The notes under the pieces: generated by a model | Seen by the model: only the letters and a program-made list of their open reading frames with translations | Databases searched by the model: none | What the model was told of the DNA's origin: nothing | Made by a program: the position numbers and the translations under genes | Shown: piece after piece, positions 36,994 to 46,068 of the stretch | Numbering within the stretch: position 1 is the first letter of the stretch | Layout of the letters: every line of letters starts with the position of its first letter | From: Mycolicibacterium mucogenicum DSM 44124 | Lineage (GTDB): Bacteria > Actinomycetota > Actinomycetes > Mycobacteriales > Mycobacteriaceae | Direction of reading: 5' to 3' | Length of the DNA stretch: 64,000 nt | Assembly (NCBI RefSeq): GCF_005670685.2 | Contig: NZ_CP062008.1 | Location: 4,340,001 to 4,404,000 of the forward strand

Positions 36994-39711
36994 ATGACTG
37001 GACCAGCCGCACTGCCAGCGCTCACCGTTCGCCATGACGCCACCACGCGCACGTTCGCCCCGGGAAACGATGTCGTCGTCGGCCGCGATCTGCGGGCCGA
37101 CTTCCGCGTCGCCCACCCCCTGATCTCGCGCGCGCACCTGATGCTGCGTTTCGATCACGGCCGCTGGGTCGCGGTCGACAACGGCAGCCTCAACGGCATG
37201 TACGTCAACGGGCAGCGTGTCCCGGCCGCCGATCTGCACGACGGCTCGGCGGTGAACATCGGTAACCCCGACGGGCCGCTGCTGACCTTCGAGGTCGGCC
37301 AGCACCTGGGGCCCGCCGGCACGCCGCCGACGACGTCCATGCCCGTCACGCCGACGCCGTCGACCAACAACCGGCCCAGCGCGACCTGGCCGAGCCAGCA
37401 GCCGTACACGCCGCCGTCGGCGGCACAGCAGCGCTACCCGAGCGGCCCCCAGACGTTCAGCCCGTCAGGTCCACAGCCGCAGTACCCGAGCGGCCCGCAA
37501 CCGCAGTATCCGAGCGGGCCGCAGTCGCAGTACGGCCAGCAGCCGCCGCGCTACCCGACGGCACCCCAGCAGTACGCGCCGCCGTCTGCGCCGATGTCCC
37601 GGCCGGCGCCGGCGGGGGTCGCTCCGGAAGAGTCGAGCTCGCCCGCCACCCAGTTCGGGCCGACCGCGGTCGCGCGGCCGAGCGAGAACAACCTCGGCAC
37701 GACGATGCTCAAGATCCTGCGGCCCGGTCGTAACGCCGAGGTGCCGGCCGGAGCCATCAAGATCGGTCGCGGCACCGACAACGACATCGTCATCCCCGAC
37801 GTCCTGGCCTCACGGCACCACGCCACCTTGATCCCGTCTCCGGCCGGCGGCGCGCAGATCATCGACAACCGGAGCATCAACGGCACGTTCGTCAACGGCC
37901 AGCGGGTCGAAGAGGCGATGCTCCGCGACGGCGACACCGTCACCATCGGTAACGTCGACCTCGTCTACAGCGGCGGCACTCTGGCCCGCCGCACCGTCAC
38001 CACCGCCGACACCCGCACCGGCGGGCTCGAGGTCCACGGCCTGACGTGGACCATCGAGGGCAACAAGACGCTGTTGAACAACATCTCGCTGGACGCCCGC
38101 CCCGGCACGCTGACCGCGGTGATCGGCCCGTCCGGTGCCGGCAAGTCGACGTTCTCCAAGCAGGTGGCCGGCCTGACCCATCCGACCAGTGGCACCGTCA
38201 CGTTCGAGGGCCACGACATCCATGCCGAGTACGCCTCGCTGCGGTCCCGAATCGGCATGGTGCCGCAGGACGACGTGGTGCACGGTTCATTGACCGTGCG
38301 GCAGGCCCTGATGTACGCCGCCGAGCTGCGGCTGCCGCCGGACACCACGAAGGAAGACCGCGAGCAGGTCGTCATGCAGGTGCTCGAAGAGCTCGAGATG
38401 ACGAAGCACCTCGACACCCGCGTGGAGAAGCTCTCCGGTGGTCAGCGCAAGCGGGCGTCGGTGGCGCTCGAGCTGCTGACCGGTCCGTCGTTGCTGATCC
38501 TGGATGAGCCGACGTCCGGCCTGGACCCGGCGCTCGACCGTCAGGTGATGACGATGCTGCGGGACCTGGCCGACGCCGGTCGTGTGGTCCTGGTGGTCAC
38601 GCACTCGCTGACCTACTTGGACGTCTGCGATCAGGTGCTGCTGTTGGCACCGGGCGGCATGACGGCCTTCTGCGGGCCGCCGAGCCAGATCGGTCCGGAA
38701 CTGGGCACCACCAACTGGGCCGACATCTTCTCGTCGGTCGCCGGCGATCCGGAGGCGGCGCACCAGCGATTCCTGGAGCGCTCCGGCCCGCCGCCACCGC
38801 AGCCGCCCGCGGCAGCACCGGCTGATCTCGGCGCGCCGGCGAAGACGTCGCTGCTGCGACAGTTCTCCACCATCGCCCGACGACAGGTGAAGCTGGTCCT
38901 GGCCGACCGCGCCTACACCGCGTTCCTGTTGTTCTTGCCGTTCATCATGGGCGTGCTGTCGCTGTCGGTGCCCGGTGGCGGACCGAACAAGTCGAGTGTG
39001 GGCTTCGGTAAACCACTCCCGGCCGGCCCGCCCGATTTCGGCGCCGCGCCGAGCGAACCGGGCCAGATCCTGGTGATGATGAACGTCGGCGCGATCTTCA
39101 TGGGCACCGCGCTGACCATTCGCGCCCTGATCGGCGAGCGGGCGATCTTCCGTCGGGAACAGGCCGTCGGCCTCTCGACCACCGCGTACCTGGCGGCCAA
39201 GATCGCGGTGTTCACCGCATTCGCGGTTGTCCAGTCCTCGATCGTGGTGGCCATCACGATCCTGGGTAAGGGCTGGGGCGCGGGCGCGGTCACCAACGGC
39301 GCGGTGATACCGAGCCGCAACATCGAGATGTTCATCGACATCTCGATGACGTGTGTGGCTGCGGCCATGACGGGTCTGGCGTTGTCCGGCTTGGCCAAAT
39401 CAGCCGAGCAGATCATGCCGCTGCTGGTGGTAGCCGTGATGAGCCAGTTGGTGTTCTCCGGCGGCTTGATTCCGGTGACCGGCCGCGTCGTGCTCGATCA
39501 GTTGTCGTGGCTCACCCCCGCGCGCTGGGGTTTTGCCTCGTCGTCGTCGACCATCGATCTGACACGACTGGTACCCGAGCCGCTGCTGCCCAACGACAAG
39601 TTCTGGCACCACACCACCGGCGCCTGGTGGTTCGACATCGGCGCCCTGGTGCTGCTGTCGGCCTGCTATCTCGGCTTCGTGCGCTGGCGGATCCGCCTCA
39701 AGGCCGACTAA
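36994..39711 (+). CDS. FHA-domain ABC transporter (Rv1747-like)
   Basis: A 905-residue half transporter. The first FHA domain (about 12-99) has GRDL at 30-33 and SRAH at 45-48; a Pro/Gln/Thr-rich linker (105-230) contains near-perfect QPQYPSGP repeats around 160-177; the second FHA (237-327) has GRGTDND and SRHH at 273-276. The ATP-binding domain has Walker A GPSGAGKST at 378-386, LSGGQRKR at 480, Walker B LLILDEP at 500-506 and the H-loop VVTHS; six hydrophobic segments follow from about 640. In Rv1747 FHA domains bind phosphothreonines made by PknF, which is next to it in M. tuberculosis; here no kinase gene is adjacent. It is implicated in lipid export by analogy. Confidence 0.9.
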   Translation: MTGPAALPALTVRHDATTRTFAPGNDVVVGRDLRADFRVAHPLISRAHLMLRFDHGRWVAVDNGSLNGMYVNGQRVPAADLHDGSAVNIGNPDGPLLTFEVGQHLGPAGTPPTTSMPVTPTPSTNNRPSATWPSQQPYTPPSAAQQRYPSGPQTFSPSGPQPQYPSGPQPQYPSGPQSQYGQQPPRYPTAPQQYAPPSAPMSRPAPAGVAPEESSSPATQFGPTAVARPSENNLGTTMLKILRPGRNAEVPAGAIKIGRGTDNDIVIPDVLASRHHATLIPSPAGGAQIIDNRSINGTFVNGQRVEEAMLRDGDTVTIGNVDLVYSGGTLARRTVTTADTRTGGLEVHGLTWTIEGNKTLLNNISLDARPGTLTAVIGPSGAGKSTFSKQVAGLTHPTSGTVTFEGHDIHAEYASLRSRIGMVPQDDVVHGSLTVRQALMYAAELRLPPDTTKEDREQVVMQVLEELEMTKHLDTRVEKLSGGQRKRASVALELLTGPSLLILDEPTSGLDPALDRQVMTMLRDLADAGRVVLVVTHSLTYLDVCDQVLLLAPGGMTAFCGPPSQIGPELGTTNWADIFSSVAGDPEAAHQRFLERSGPPPPQPPAAAPADLGAPAKTSLLRQFSTIARRQVKLVLADRAYTAFLLFLPFIMGVLSLSVPGGGPNKSSVGFGKPLPAGPPDFGAAPSEPGQILVMMNVGAIFMGTALTIRALIGERAIFRREQAVGLSTTAYLAAKIAVFTAFAVVQSSIVVAITILGKGWGAGAVTNGAVIPSRNIEMFIDISMTCVAAAMTGLALSGLAKSAEQIMPLLVVAVMSQLVFSGGLIPVTGRVVLDQLSWLTPARWGFASSSSTIDLTRLVPEPLLPNDKFWHHTTGAWWFDIGALVLLSACYLGFVRWRIRLKAD
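37483..37532 (+). repeat. In-frame 24-bp repeats in the FHA linker
   Basis: Two adjacent 24-bp units encode QPQYPSGP, with a partial third copy (QSQY) and a related RYPSGPQ unit earlier. The codons vary at third positions only (CAG/CAA, TAC/TAT), which points to duplication followed by drift. They sit between the two FHA domains. Confidence 0.6.
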
Positions 39712-39730
39712 GGCATGTAGACGACGACGG

Positions 39731-40300
39731 TCAGGACGACAAATCCAGGCCGTGGGCGACGGCGTAGGCGATGGCCTGGTCGACGTCGATACGGGCGCCG
39801 CGCAACCCGGCCGTGGTCCAGAACGTCGCGTCCATGCGGGCCGCGCGCAGATCCGCCTGCTCGAACTTCGCGTTCTGCACGCGCGCGCCGCGCAGATCGG
39901 CGGCGCGCAGCACGGCCTTGCGCAGGTCGGTGCCGACGAGCGAGGCTTCCGACAACCGGCAGTCGGTCAAATCCACCGCACGCAGATCGCAACCGGCCAG
40001 CACCGCGAGCCGCAGGTCCACCTCGACCATGGTGATGGGCCGCATCAAGCACTCGGTGAACGTCGACCCCAGCAAGGTGCAGTGCCGGAATGTGCTGTGT
40101 GCCAGCGAGGTCCTCCGGAAGGTGCAGTTGCGGAACGCCGAGCCGGAATGCTCGGATTCGGTGAGATTGACGCCGCTGAAGTCGCAGTCGGTGAAGACAA
40201 CCCGGTCGGTGCGCAGCCGGCTCAGGTCACCGTCATACTCGTCGCGAAAGACGACTCCGGTGAATTCTGTGTCTTGCCAGTGCTCGTCGGGAACCGTCAC
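39731..40300 (-). CDS. mfpA: MfpA-type pentapeptide-repeat protein (gyrase-protecting)
   Basis: A 189-residue right-handed beta-helix protein of the MfpA group; the repeats run from about residue 25 to 165 with the A(D/N)LXX-like pattern (CDFSGVNLTESEHSGSAFRNCTF in pieces, DLRAVDLTDCRL, DLRKAVL, ADLRGA). M. tuberculosis MfpA mimics B-form DNA and binds gyrase, giving low-level fluoroquinolone resistance. The C-terminal IDVDQAIAYAVAHGLDL matches the MfpA dimerisation end. GTG at 40300 is preferred; an ATG at 40336 would lie inside the divergent gene. In contrast to M. tuberculosis it is not contiguous with the GTPase gene: a divergent DUF1906 gene lies between, so it needs its own promoter. 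Confidence 0.88.
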   Translation of the reverse strand: MTVPDEHWQDTEFTGVVFRDEYDGDLSRLRTDRVVFTDCDFSGVNLTESEHSGSAFRNCTFRRTSLAHSTFRHCTLLGSTFTECLMRPITMVEVDLRLAVLAGCDLRAVDLTDCRLSEASLVGTDLRKAVLRAADLRGARVQNAKFEQADLRAARMDATFWTTAGLRGARIDVDQAIAYAVAHGLDLSS

Positions 40301-40305
40301 GAGTT

Positions 40306-40321
40306 CGTACGATAGCCGCCA
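40306..40321. promoter_or_regulatory. Bidirectional leaderless promoter for mfpA and the DUF1906 gene
   Basis: Only 20 bp separate the two starts. On the plus strand TACGAT (40308-40313) is a TANNNT -10 hexamer 7 nt before the DUF1906 ATG. On the minus strand TATCGT is a -10 hexamer 8 nt before the mfpA GTG. The two hexamers overlap across the palindrome TCGTACGA, and no ribosome-binding site precedes either start. Both transcripts would be leaderless. This is inferred from sequence alone. Confidence 0.45.
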
Positions 40322-41121
40322 TGGCAGACATGGCACGCCCCGCTGACCGCCTGTCGAGACGTGGTTTCCTCACGCTGACCGCCGCCGGACTCACCGCATC
40401 ACTGAGCACCCCGATTGCCCTGGCCGACAACGGCAAACCCGTCGGCCCCGCCGACAACGGCAAACTGATCGACTTCACGCATCTCCAGGTGCCCGTGGAC
40501 CAGGTGGTCGCCGCCGGCTACACCGGCGTCATCGTCTATGTGTCGGAGCTGCGGCCGGGTGCCACATTCGACTTCAAGCCCGTCAGCCGCGGCTACACCG
40601 ACGCGCTGCGGGCGGCGGGTCTGCACGTGGTGAGCGTCTACCAGTACGGCAAGCCGGGCTGGGTGAACAGCCCTTCGGACTTCACCCGTGGCTTCGACGG
40701 CGGGGTGGCCGATGCCCGCACCGCGCTGAGCCTGCATGGTGCGGCCGGTGGGCCGGACACCGCACCGATCTTCTTCAGCGTCGACGAGGACGTCTCAGCC
40801 GACACGTGGAAAAACGTTGCGCTGCAATGGTTCAAGGGCATCAATTCGGTGCTCGGGGTGCAGCGTACCGGCATCTACGGCGGGGCCCGCCAGGTCACCT
40901 GGGCGGCCGATGACGGCGTCATCGGCCGCTCCACCACCCCGGGGCATCGCTGGGCCTGGCAGACGCGGGCCTGGTCGGGCGGCGCCCGCGCGCCGATGGC
41001 GGTGCTGTATCAGTCGACGGTGGTGACGGCTTCCGACCCGGGCACGATGATCGGTGATTTCCACGTCGACGAGGACGACATCCTGGCCGCTGACTACGGC
41101 CAGTGGGACCTGGTTCGTTAG
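40321..41121 (+). CDS. Secreted DUF1906 glycoside-hydrolase-like protein (Tat signal)
   Basis: A 266-residue exported protein. The N-terminus has a twin-arginine signal (RLSRRGFLTLTAAGL) and an Ala-rich cleavage site near residue 36. The mature part is a DUF1906 TIM-barrel, similar to glycoside hydrolase family 25-like lysozymes: IDFTHLQVPVDQVVAAGYTGVIVYVSE, the acidic IFFSVDEDVSADTW, and FHVDEDDI near the end. A cell-wall hydrolase role is plausible but the catalytic residues are not certain. It is divergent from mfpA and overlaps the end of the convergent GTPase gene by 4 nt. Confidence 0.78.
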   Translation: MADMARPADRLSRRGFLTLTAAGLTASLSTPIALADNGKPVGPADNGKLIDFTHLQVPVDQVVAAGYTGVIVYVSELRPGATFDFKPVSRGYTDALRAAGLHVVSVYQYGKPGWVNSPSDFTRGFDGGVADARTALSLHGAAGGPDTAPIFFSVDEDVSADTWKNVALQWFKGINSVLGVQRTGIYGGARQVTWAADDGVIGRSTTPGHRWAWQTRAWSGGARAPMAVLYQSTVVTASDPGTMIGDFHVDEDDILAADYGQWDLVR

Positions 41122-41696
41122 GCCGGGGCGCCCAACCGCGTCAGCGCGTATTCGGTGACGGTGATCAGTGCGTCGCGCGCCGACTGCCGCTGCCGCGCAT
41201 CGACGGTGACGACCGGGATGTGGTCGGCCAGCGCCAGCGCCTTGCGGACCGCGTGGCCGGGATGCCTTGGCGCGCCGTCGAATTCGTTGACCGCGATGAT
41301 GAACGGCAGACCGCGCGCCTCGAAGAAGTCGACGGCGGCGAAGCTGTCCTGCAGCCGCCGGACGTCGACCAGGATGATCGCGCCGATGGCGCCGCGCACC
41401 AGGTCGTCCCACATGAACCAGAACCGGCGCTGCCCCGGTGTGCCGAACAGATAGAGCACCAGGTCGTCAGCGAGGGTGATGCGGCCGAAGTCCATGGCGA
41501 CCGTGGTGGTGTTCTTGTCGGGGGTACCGGCAAGCGCGTCGACGCCGACCGAGGCGTTGGTGACGATGGCCTCGGTGCGCAGCGGCATGATCTCGGAGAC
41601 CGCGCCGACGAACGTCGTCTTACCGGCACCGAACCCACCCGAGATGACGATCTTCGTCGACGCGGGGGCGTGCCGATTAGAGAGCCCGTAGGCCAC
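41118..41696 (-). CDS. mfpB: Small Ras-like GTPase of the mfp conservon (MfpB)
   Basis: A 192-residue GTPase of the Rv3362c/CvnD family. The P-loop is GGFGAGKTTF at about residues 20-29, the switch II region has LFGTPGQRRFWFMWD, and the guanine specificity motif reads NEFDGA, a variation on NKxD. MfpB is reported to cooperate with MfpA in protecting gyrase. GTG at 41696; it overlaps DUF742 by 20 nt. It is the last gene of the four-gene minus-strand operon. Confidence 0.87.
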   Translation of the reverse strand: MAYGLSNRHAPASTKIVISGGFGAGKTTFVGAVSEIMPLRTEAIVTNASVGVDALAGTPDKNTTTVAMDFGRITLADDLVLYLFGTPGQRRFWFMWDDLVRGAIGAIILVDVRRLQDSFAAVDFFEARGLPFIIAVNEFDGAPRHPGHAVRKALALADHIPVVTVDARQRQSARDALITVTEYALTRLGAPA

Positions 41697-42063
41697 GCAG
41701 TGTCCTCCCGATCAAGTCACGCCGGTCGTCGATGCTCGCCGTGGTGCCGAGCGTGGCGTGTACTTGAAGATAACCCTGCGTGACGAGGTCGCCGATCAGC
41801 ACACGCGCAACACCGAGTGGTATTGCTAACTTTGCCGCGACCTCGGCCACCGAGGGCCGGGTGGAACCGAGTTTGAGAATCTCGCTGCGTACGTCGTTGC
41901 CCGGCCAGTGCGACGCCGGGGCAGCCGCCAGCGGGTAGATCGGCGCCTCCATGGGCAGCTCGATCTCGGTGGTGGTCCGGCCCGCGGTCAGCGTGTAGGG
42001 CCGCACCAGGCTGGGCTGCTCCGCGGTGAATGCGGACTCCCAGGCGTCAGATGTCGGCTCCAT
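41677..42063 (-). CDS. mfpC: DUF742 protein of the mfp conservon
   Basis: A 128-residue DUF742 protein, the CvnC-like component. The N-terminal third is variable with SLVRPYTLTAGRT; the rest is a winged-helix-like domain with LKLGSTRPSVAEVAAKLAIPLGVARVLIGDLVTQGYL. In Streptomyces conservons these proteins are thought to link the kinase-like membrane protein to the GTPase. It overlaps mfpB and lies 9 nt after mfpD. Confidence 0.88.
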   Translation of the reverse strand: MEPTSDAWESAFTAEQPSLVRPYTLTAGRTTTEIELPMEAPIYPLAAAPASHWPGNDVRSEILKLGSTRPSVAEVAAKLAIPLGVARVLIGDLVTQGYLQVHATLGTTASIDDRRDLIGRTLRGLRAL

Positions 42064-42072
42064 GATGTGTCC

Positions 42073-42471
42073 TTATCGGGTCCTGCGGGCGGACTGCACG
42101 ACGGTCCCGACGCGTTCGACGAGAATCGCCATCTCATAGCCGATCTGGCCGATGTCGCACGACCGGGTCGCCAGCGTCGCGAGGTTCGAACCGTCGCCGA
42201 CGCGCATCAGCAGCAGGTATCCCTGCTCCATCTCGACCACGGACTGCAGCACGTGACCGCCGTCGAACAGCTGGGAGGCGCCGGTGGCCAGGCTGGCCAG
42301 CCCGGAGGCGACGGCGGCAAGTTGGTCGGCACGCTCGGTCGGCATCCGCGAACTCGCGGCCATCAGCAGACCGTCGGCGGACACCAGGATGGCGTGCGCC
42401 ACCCCCGACACCTCGTCCGCGAACTTCGTGACGAGCCAATCCAGTGACTCGCGCTGAGTGGCCCGGGTCAT
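42073..42471 (-). CDS. mfpD: Roadblock/LC7 protein of the mfp conservon
   Basis: A 132-residue Roadblock/LC7 domain protein, the CvnB component and a likely GTPase regulator. [31 protein letters not shown] and [14 protein letters not shown] are the typical fold elements. It overlaps the sensor gene stop (ATGA at 42471-42468) and is followed by the DUF742 gene. Confidence 0.9.
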   Translation of the reverse strand: MTRATQRESLDWLVTKFADEVSGVAHAILVSADGLLMAASSRMPTERADQLAAVASGLASLATGASQLFDGGHVLQSVVEMEQGYLLLMRVGDGSNLATLATRSCDIGQIGYEMAILVERVGTVVQSARRTR

Positions 42472-45158
42472 CGCCGCTCCCCCGCGTCCGGGGACTGCGA
42501 CCGACCGGCATGCACACCACCGAAGTGGCCGCTGATGCTGGCCCGCACCGCCGCGGGATCGCGCCGTGGTGCGCCCTCGCCGGAGGCTTCGGGCTGGGCG
42601 CCCTCGTCAGGCGCGCCGGGTACCAGCCGGGCACCGGGCTGCCGGACGGGCAGGCCCGCCTCGGTGTGTTCGACGACCGGCGCGTCCTGCGCGGCGGCCG
42701 CCGCCGACCACCCCTGGTCCCACACGGTCTGCCAGTCGAGGTCGGAGCTGTTCGCCAACTGCGTGGGATCGTCGATCAGCCATTCCGAGAGCATCTTCTG
42801 GTAGATGGCGTCCTCACTTCCGGCGGTGGCGCTCGGCTGCGGTGTCGGGGCGGGGCGGACGGGCGGCGCTGGTGGGGCTGGTGGACGGACCGGCTCGGGC
42901 GCCGGACGCACCGGCTCGGGTACCGCGGACGGCGTCTGGGCCCGGGCCGCGAAGAACGATGACGTGTCGGTCGGCGCCTGGGCGGGTCGCTCGACGGGTG
43001 ACTCGGCGCGGCCGGCGATGCCGCTGGCGCCCGGATTGCGCTGCGGCAGGTTGAGGCCGCTGAGGTCACCCGCGTCAACGGGGCCGGCACCGAAGCCGTT
43101 GCGCGCCTCGGCCTCCACGAACGCCGGCTCCACCGATGGCGCGGGCGGCGCCGGGGGCTGGGCCACGGCGCCGAACGTCGCGAATCCGCCGGTGTCGGGG
43201 CCGAGGCCCGGTAGGTCCGTCACGCCGGTCTCCGCGGTCGACGAACCGTCCCAGTAGGTGCCGAAGTCAGGGATCGCGGGCAGCCCGGCCTGCAACTCGA
43301 CCGGGACATAGATGCCGGCGGTGGTGCCCGATTCGGGATCGCCTTCGACGGTGTCGCGCAGCCGGACGACCAGGCCGTGCTGGGTGGCCAGCCGGCCGAC
43401 GACGAACAGGCCCATGTGCCGCGCGGTGTACGTGTTGACCTCGCCGCCGGAGCGCAGACGGCTGTTGGCCATGCGGAGATCGGCTTCGGTCATGCCGAGA
43501 CCGCTGTCGCTGACCTCGATCACCAGTGCACCGTTGGGCGCGTGCACCGCGGAGACCTGTACCTCCGAACTCGGCGGCGAGTACCGCAACGCGTTGTCCA
43601 GCAACTCGGCCATCATGTGCACCAGGTCGCCGGCGACCGAACCGTGGATCTCGGTGTCGGGCGCGGCCACGATGGCCACCCGGGTGTAGTCCTCGACCTC
43701 GGACGCCGCGGCGTTGATCACCGCGGTCACGGGCACTGGCTCGCCCTGTTCGTGCGGCACGTTGGTGCCGGCCAGCACCAGCAGGTTGGCGCCGTTGCGC
43801 CGCATCCGCGCGGCCAAGTGGTCCAGGCGGAAGAGTTTGGACAGGCGCTGCGGGTCCTGTTCGTCACGCTCCAGCTGGTCGATGACGGTCAGCTGCTGGT
43901 CGATCAACGACCGGCTGCGCCGCGACAGCGTCTCGAACATGTCGCTGACCTGGAGCTGCAGCCGGGCCTGCTCGCCGGCCAGCAGCACGGCCTGTTCGTG
44001 CAGCTCGTCGACGGCATGTGCCACCTGCCCGATCTCCTCGGTGCTCTGCACCGGCAGCGGGCGAACGGTCACATCGGCGCCGGACCGGACCTCGTCGAGC
44101 TCACGGACCAGATCCTCGTGCGCGACCTTGAGGGCGCTGGTGCGCAGCCGCCGCAGCGGCCGGATCAGTGTCCGGGCCATGTACAGCACGATGAGCAGGG
44201 CCAGCACCATGACGGCGCCGACGATCGCCGAATCACGGATGGCTTCGGTGCGCTTGGCGGTGGCCTGATCGTCGACCGCCGACACGACGGTCGCGGACAC
44301 GCTGTCGAGCAGCTTCCCGGCGATGCCGCTGGTGGTCTGGATCGACTGGCTCAGGTCGGGGTTGTTGACTAGTTGCACGTTCGGGTCGGACATCATCGAC
44401 ATCCGTTTGACCATTTCCTGGGCCAGCTTCTGCGCTTCGGGCGAGCCGACACCCAGTACTTCACTCATGCCGAACAACGTCGACGGCTCCGTGCCGGCCA
44501 GGGTGGTCATCGAGCTGCGCAGTTCGTTGTCCGGCAGCTCGCCGCCGAGAGTGACGAGCAGCTGCTGCATCATCATCTGGCCCCGGGCGCCGACGGCCCG
44601 GCTCAGGCCCTGCGTCTGGGCGCGGATCTTCTCGTCATCGATGCGCACCGAACCGGTGATCGTGTCCTCGGCGGTCAGCAGGATCGGCGCATACAGCGTC
44701 ACGCGCTCCCGCAGTCCGATGCTGTTGGCCGCGACCTTGTTGAGCAGCCCCTGACCACCGTCGAGCAGGGTCTTGACGCCGGTGCCGACGTCCGTCGCGA
44801 CGTCGGTCTCCGTCAGCCGGTGCTGCAGACGTCGTTTGCTCTCGTCGTAGGCGCTCAGTGCCTGTTGCGCGTCGCCGCCGGTGGACGTGGCCAGCAGCGC
44901 GGCGTCGAACGTCGCCATGTAGTTCTCGATGGCGGGCACCATTTCGGCGCGGTCCGCCGCGCGCCGCAAATCCGCGGCGTCCGTCCAGCCCGAATAGATA
45001 CGCATTCCGCCGAACGTGCCGGCCAGTACCAAAGGCACAAAGGCAATGGCGAAAACTTTCCAGGCGACCGGCCAATTCGACGGCGCGAATCGGGATGGGC
45101 GTTTCGCGGGCGCGCGGGAGACCTGATCAGCTGCCGAAAACTGTTGCGCAGCAGTCAT
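42468..45158 (-). CDS. mfpE: Nitrate-sensor-like membrane histidine kinase of the mfp conservon
   Basis: An 896-residue membrane sensor, CvnA-like. One membrane segment is at 31-53 and a second at 309-331, enclosing a large extracytoplasmic nitrate/nitrite-sensing-type domain. A HAMP linker, a degenerate dimerisation region with [22 protein letters not shown] and [13 protein letters not shown], then an ATPase domain ([33 protein letters not shown]) follow. The last 270 residues are Pro/Ala-rich and disordered. Conservon kinases often lack ordinary phosphotransfer. ATG at 45158 is used; the open frame extends to 45194. It is the first gene of the minus-strand operon. Confidence 0.88.
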   Translation of the reverse strand: MTAAQQFSAADQVSRAPAKRPSRFAPSNWPVAWKVFAIAFVPLVLAGTFGGMRIYSGWTDAADLRRAADRAEMVPAIENYMATFDAALLATSTGGDAQQALSAYDESKRRLQHRLTETDVATDVGTGVKTLLDGGQGLLNKVAANSIGLRERVTLYAPILLTAEDTITGSVRIDDEKIRAQTQGLSRAVGARGQMMMQQLLVTLGGELPDNELRSSMTTLAGTEPSTLFGMSEVLGVGSPEAQKLAQEMVKRMSMMSDPNVQLVNNPDLSQSIQTTSGIAGKLLDSVSATVVSAVDDQATAKRTEAIRDSAIVGAVMVLALLIVLYMARTLIRPLRRLRTSALKVAHEDLVRELDEVRSGADVTVRPLPVQSTEEIGQVAHAVDELHEQAVLLAGEQARLQLQVSDMFETLSRRSRSLIDQQLTVIDQLERDEQDPQRLSKLFRLDHLAARMRRNGANLLVLAGTNVPHEQGEPVPVTAVINAAASEVEDYTRVAIVAAPDTEIHGSVAGDLVHMMAELLDNALRYSPPSSEVQVSAVHAPNGALVIEVSDSGLGMTEADLRMANSRLRSGGEVNTYTARHMGLFVVGRLATQHGLVVRLRDTVEGDPESGTTAGIYVPVELQAGLPAIPDFGTYWDGSSTAETGVTDLPGLGPDTGGFATFGAVAQPPAPPAPSVEPAFVEAEARNGFGAGPVDAGDLSGLNLPQRNPGASGIAGRAESPVERPAQAPTDTSSFFAARAQTPSAVPEPVRPAPEPVRPPAPPAPPVRPAPTPQPSATAGSEDAIYQKMLSEWLIDDPTQLANSSDLDWQTVWDQGWSAAAAAQDAPVVEHTEAGLPVRQPGARLVPGAPDEGAQPEASGEGAPRRDPAAVRASISGHFGGVHAGRSQSPDAGERR

Positions 45159-45324
45159 CGCGGCTCGGCTTTCCCGCCGGCCATGGGTCCGCAATCGGTT
45201 ACAGGCGCTTGGTTCATATTGGTGTTCCCCGCCGGATTATCAGCCCACTCGGGCACGGGAAATCCGCCTGGCAATCTGTCGCAGTATGACAGCGATGAGC
45301 AGCCGTTTCCATGCTTCACATCCA

Positions 45325-45339
45325 ACGAACAGCGTTCGT
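45325..45339. promoter_or_regulatory. ACGAAC-N3-GTTCGT palindrome upstream of the TetR gene
   Basis: ACGAACAGCGTTCGT is a perfect 6-bp inverted repeat around a 3-nt spacer, 64-78 nt before the TetR start. It is a plausible TetR self-operator. The spacer is 3 rather than the 4 nt of a mycobacterial SOS box. The rest of the 244-nt gap 45159-45402 shows nothing else clear. Confidence 0.45.
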
Positions 45340-45402
45340 GACCTATGTGTTGCACAGTTGTGTGGTAAAAGCGCGCGGCCATTGGTGTTTTAGAGTGCCT
45401 AG

Positions 45403-46026
45403 ATGGCACGGAGCCGGCTGACCCCCGACCAACGTCGGGACCAGATCCTCGATCTCGGGATGGCGGCATTCTCTGTCCTGCCGTTCGAGCAGGTGGCGAT
45501 GGAAGACATCGCGGCGCAGGCCGGAATCTCGCGGGCTTTGATCTACCACTACTTCCCCAGCAAGAAGGAACTGTTCGCGGCGCTCTGGGCGCGGGCCCAC
45601 GAGAAACTGGCGCACGACTCGCACTTCACGGCCGTCGACACCGTGCGCGCCCAGATCCGTGCTGCGCTCGTCGCGCACTTCACGTTCTACGAGCAGAACC
45701 TGACGCTGATGATGATCGCCAATCGCAGCGCCATCGCCGCCGATCCCGCAGTGCGCAGCCCGATCACCTTCGAACTCACCCGGTTGCGTGACCACGCGCT
45801 GGATGCCCTGGACCTCGCAGGGTCCGGTCGTGATCTGGTGTCGGTCGCGTTGTCGGGGTGGCTGGCGCTGGTTCGCGAAGTGGCGTTGGAATGGCTTGAG
45901 TTGCAAAGCTTTTCTCGTGACGCCGCCGTCGACCTGTGCATGACCGCGCTCGACGCACTGGTGTCACCGCACGCCGACCTGAACCAGCTGCCCCATGGCG
46001 CCGGCAATTCCGCCGCAGCACAGTAA
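45403..46026 (+). CDS. TetR-family regulator
   Basis: A 207-residue TetR protein. The helix-turn-helix has QVAMEDIAAQAGISRALIYHYFPSKKELF near residues 30-58. The ligand domain is of the common mycobacterial TetR_C type. It is divergent from the mfp sensor operon and precedes the trmL-like gene, 42 nt apart. The target is not evident from the sequence. Confidence 0.83.
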   Translation: MARSRLTPDQRRDQILDLGMAAFSVLPFEQVAMEDIAAQAGISRALIYHYFPSKKELFAALWARAHEKLAHDSHFTAVDTVRAQIRAALVAHFTFYEQNLTLMMIANRSAIAADPAVRSPITFELTRLRDHALDALDLAGSGRDLVSVALSGWLALVREVALEWLELQSFSRDAAVDLCMTALDALVSPHADLNQLPHGAGNSAAAQ

Positions 46027-46068
46027 CCTACTTCGGCCCCACCTAGACCCAGACAGAGAGGCGGCAGG

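Noticed and set aside
45325..45339. A second SOS box before the TetR gene.
   Set aside because: The arms are ACGAAC/GTTCGT with a 3-nt spacer; the LexA consensus needs a 4-nt spacer and TCGAAC arms.
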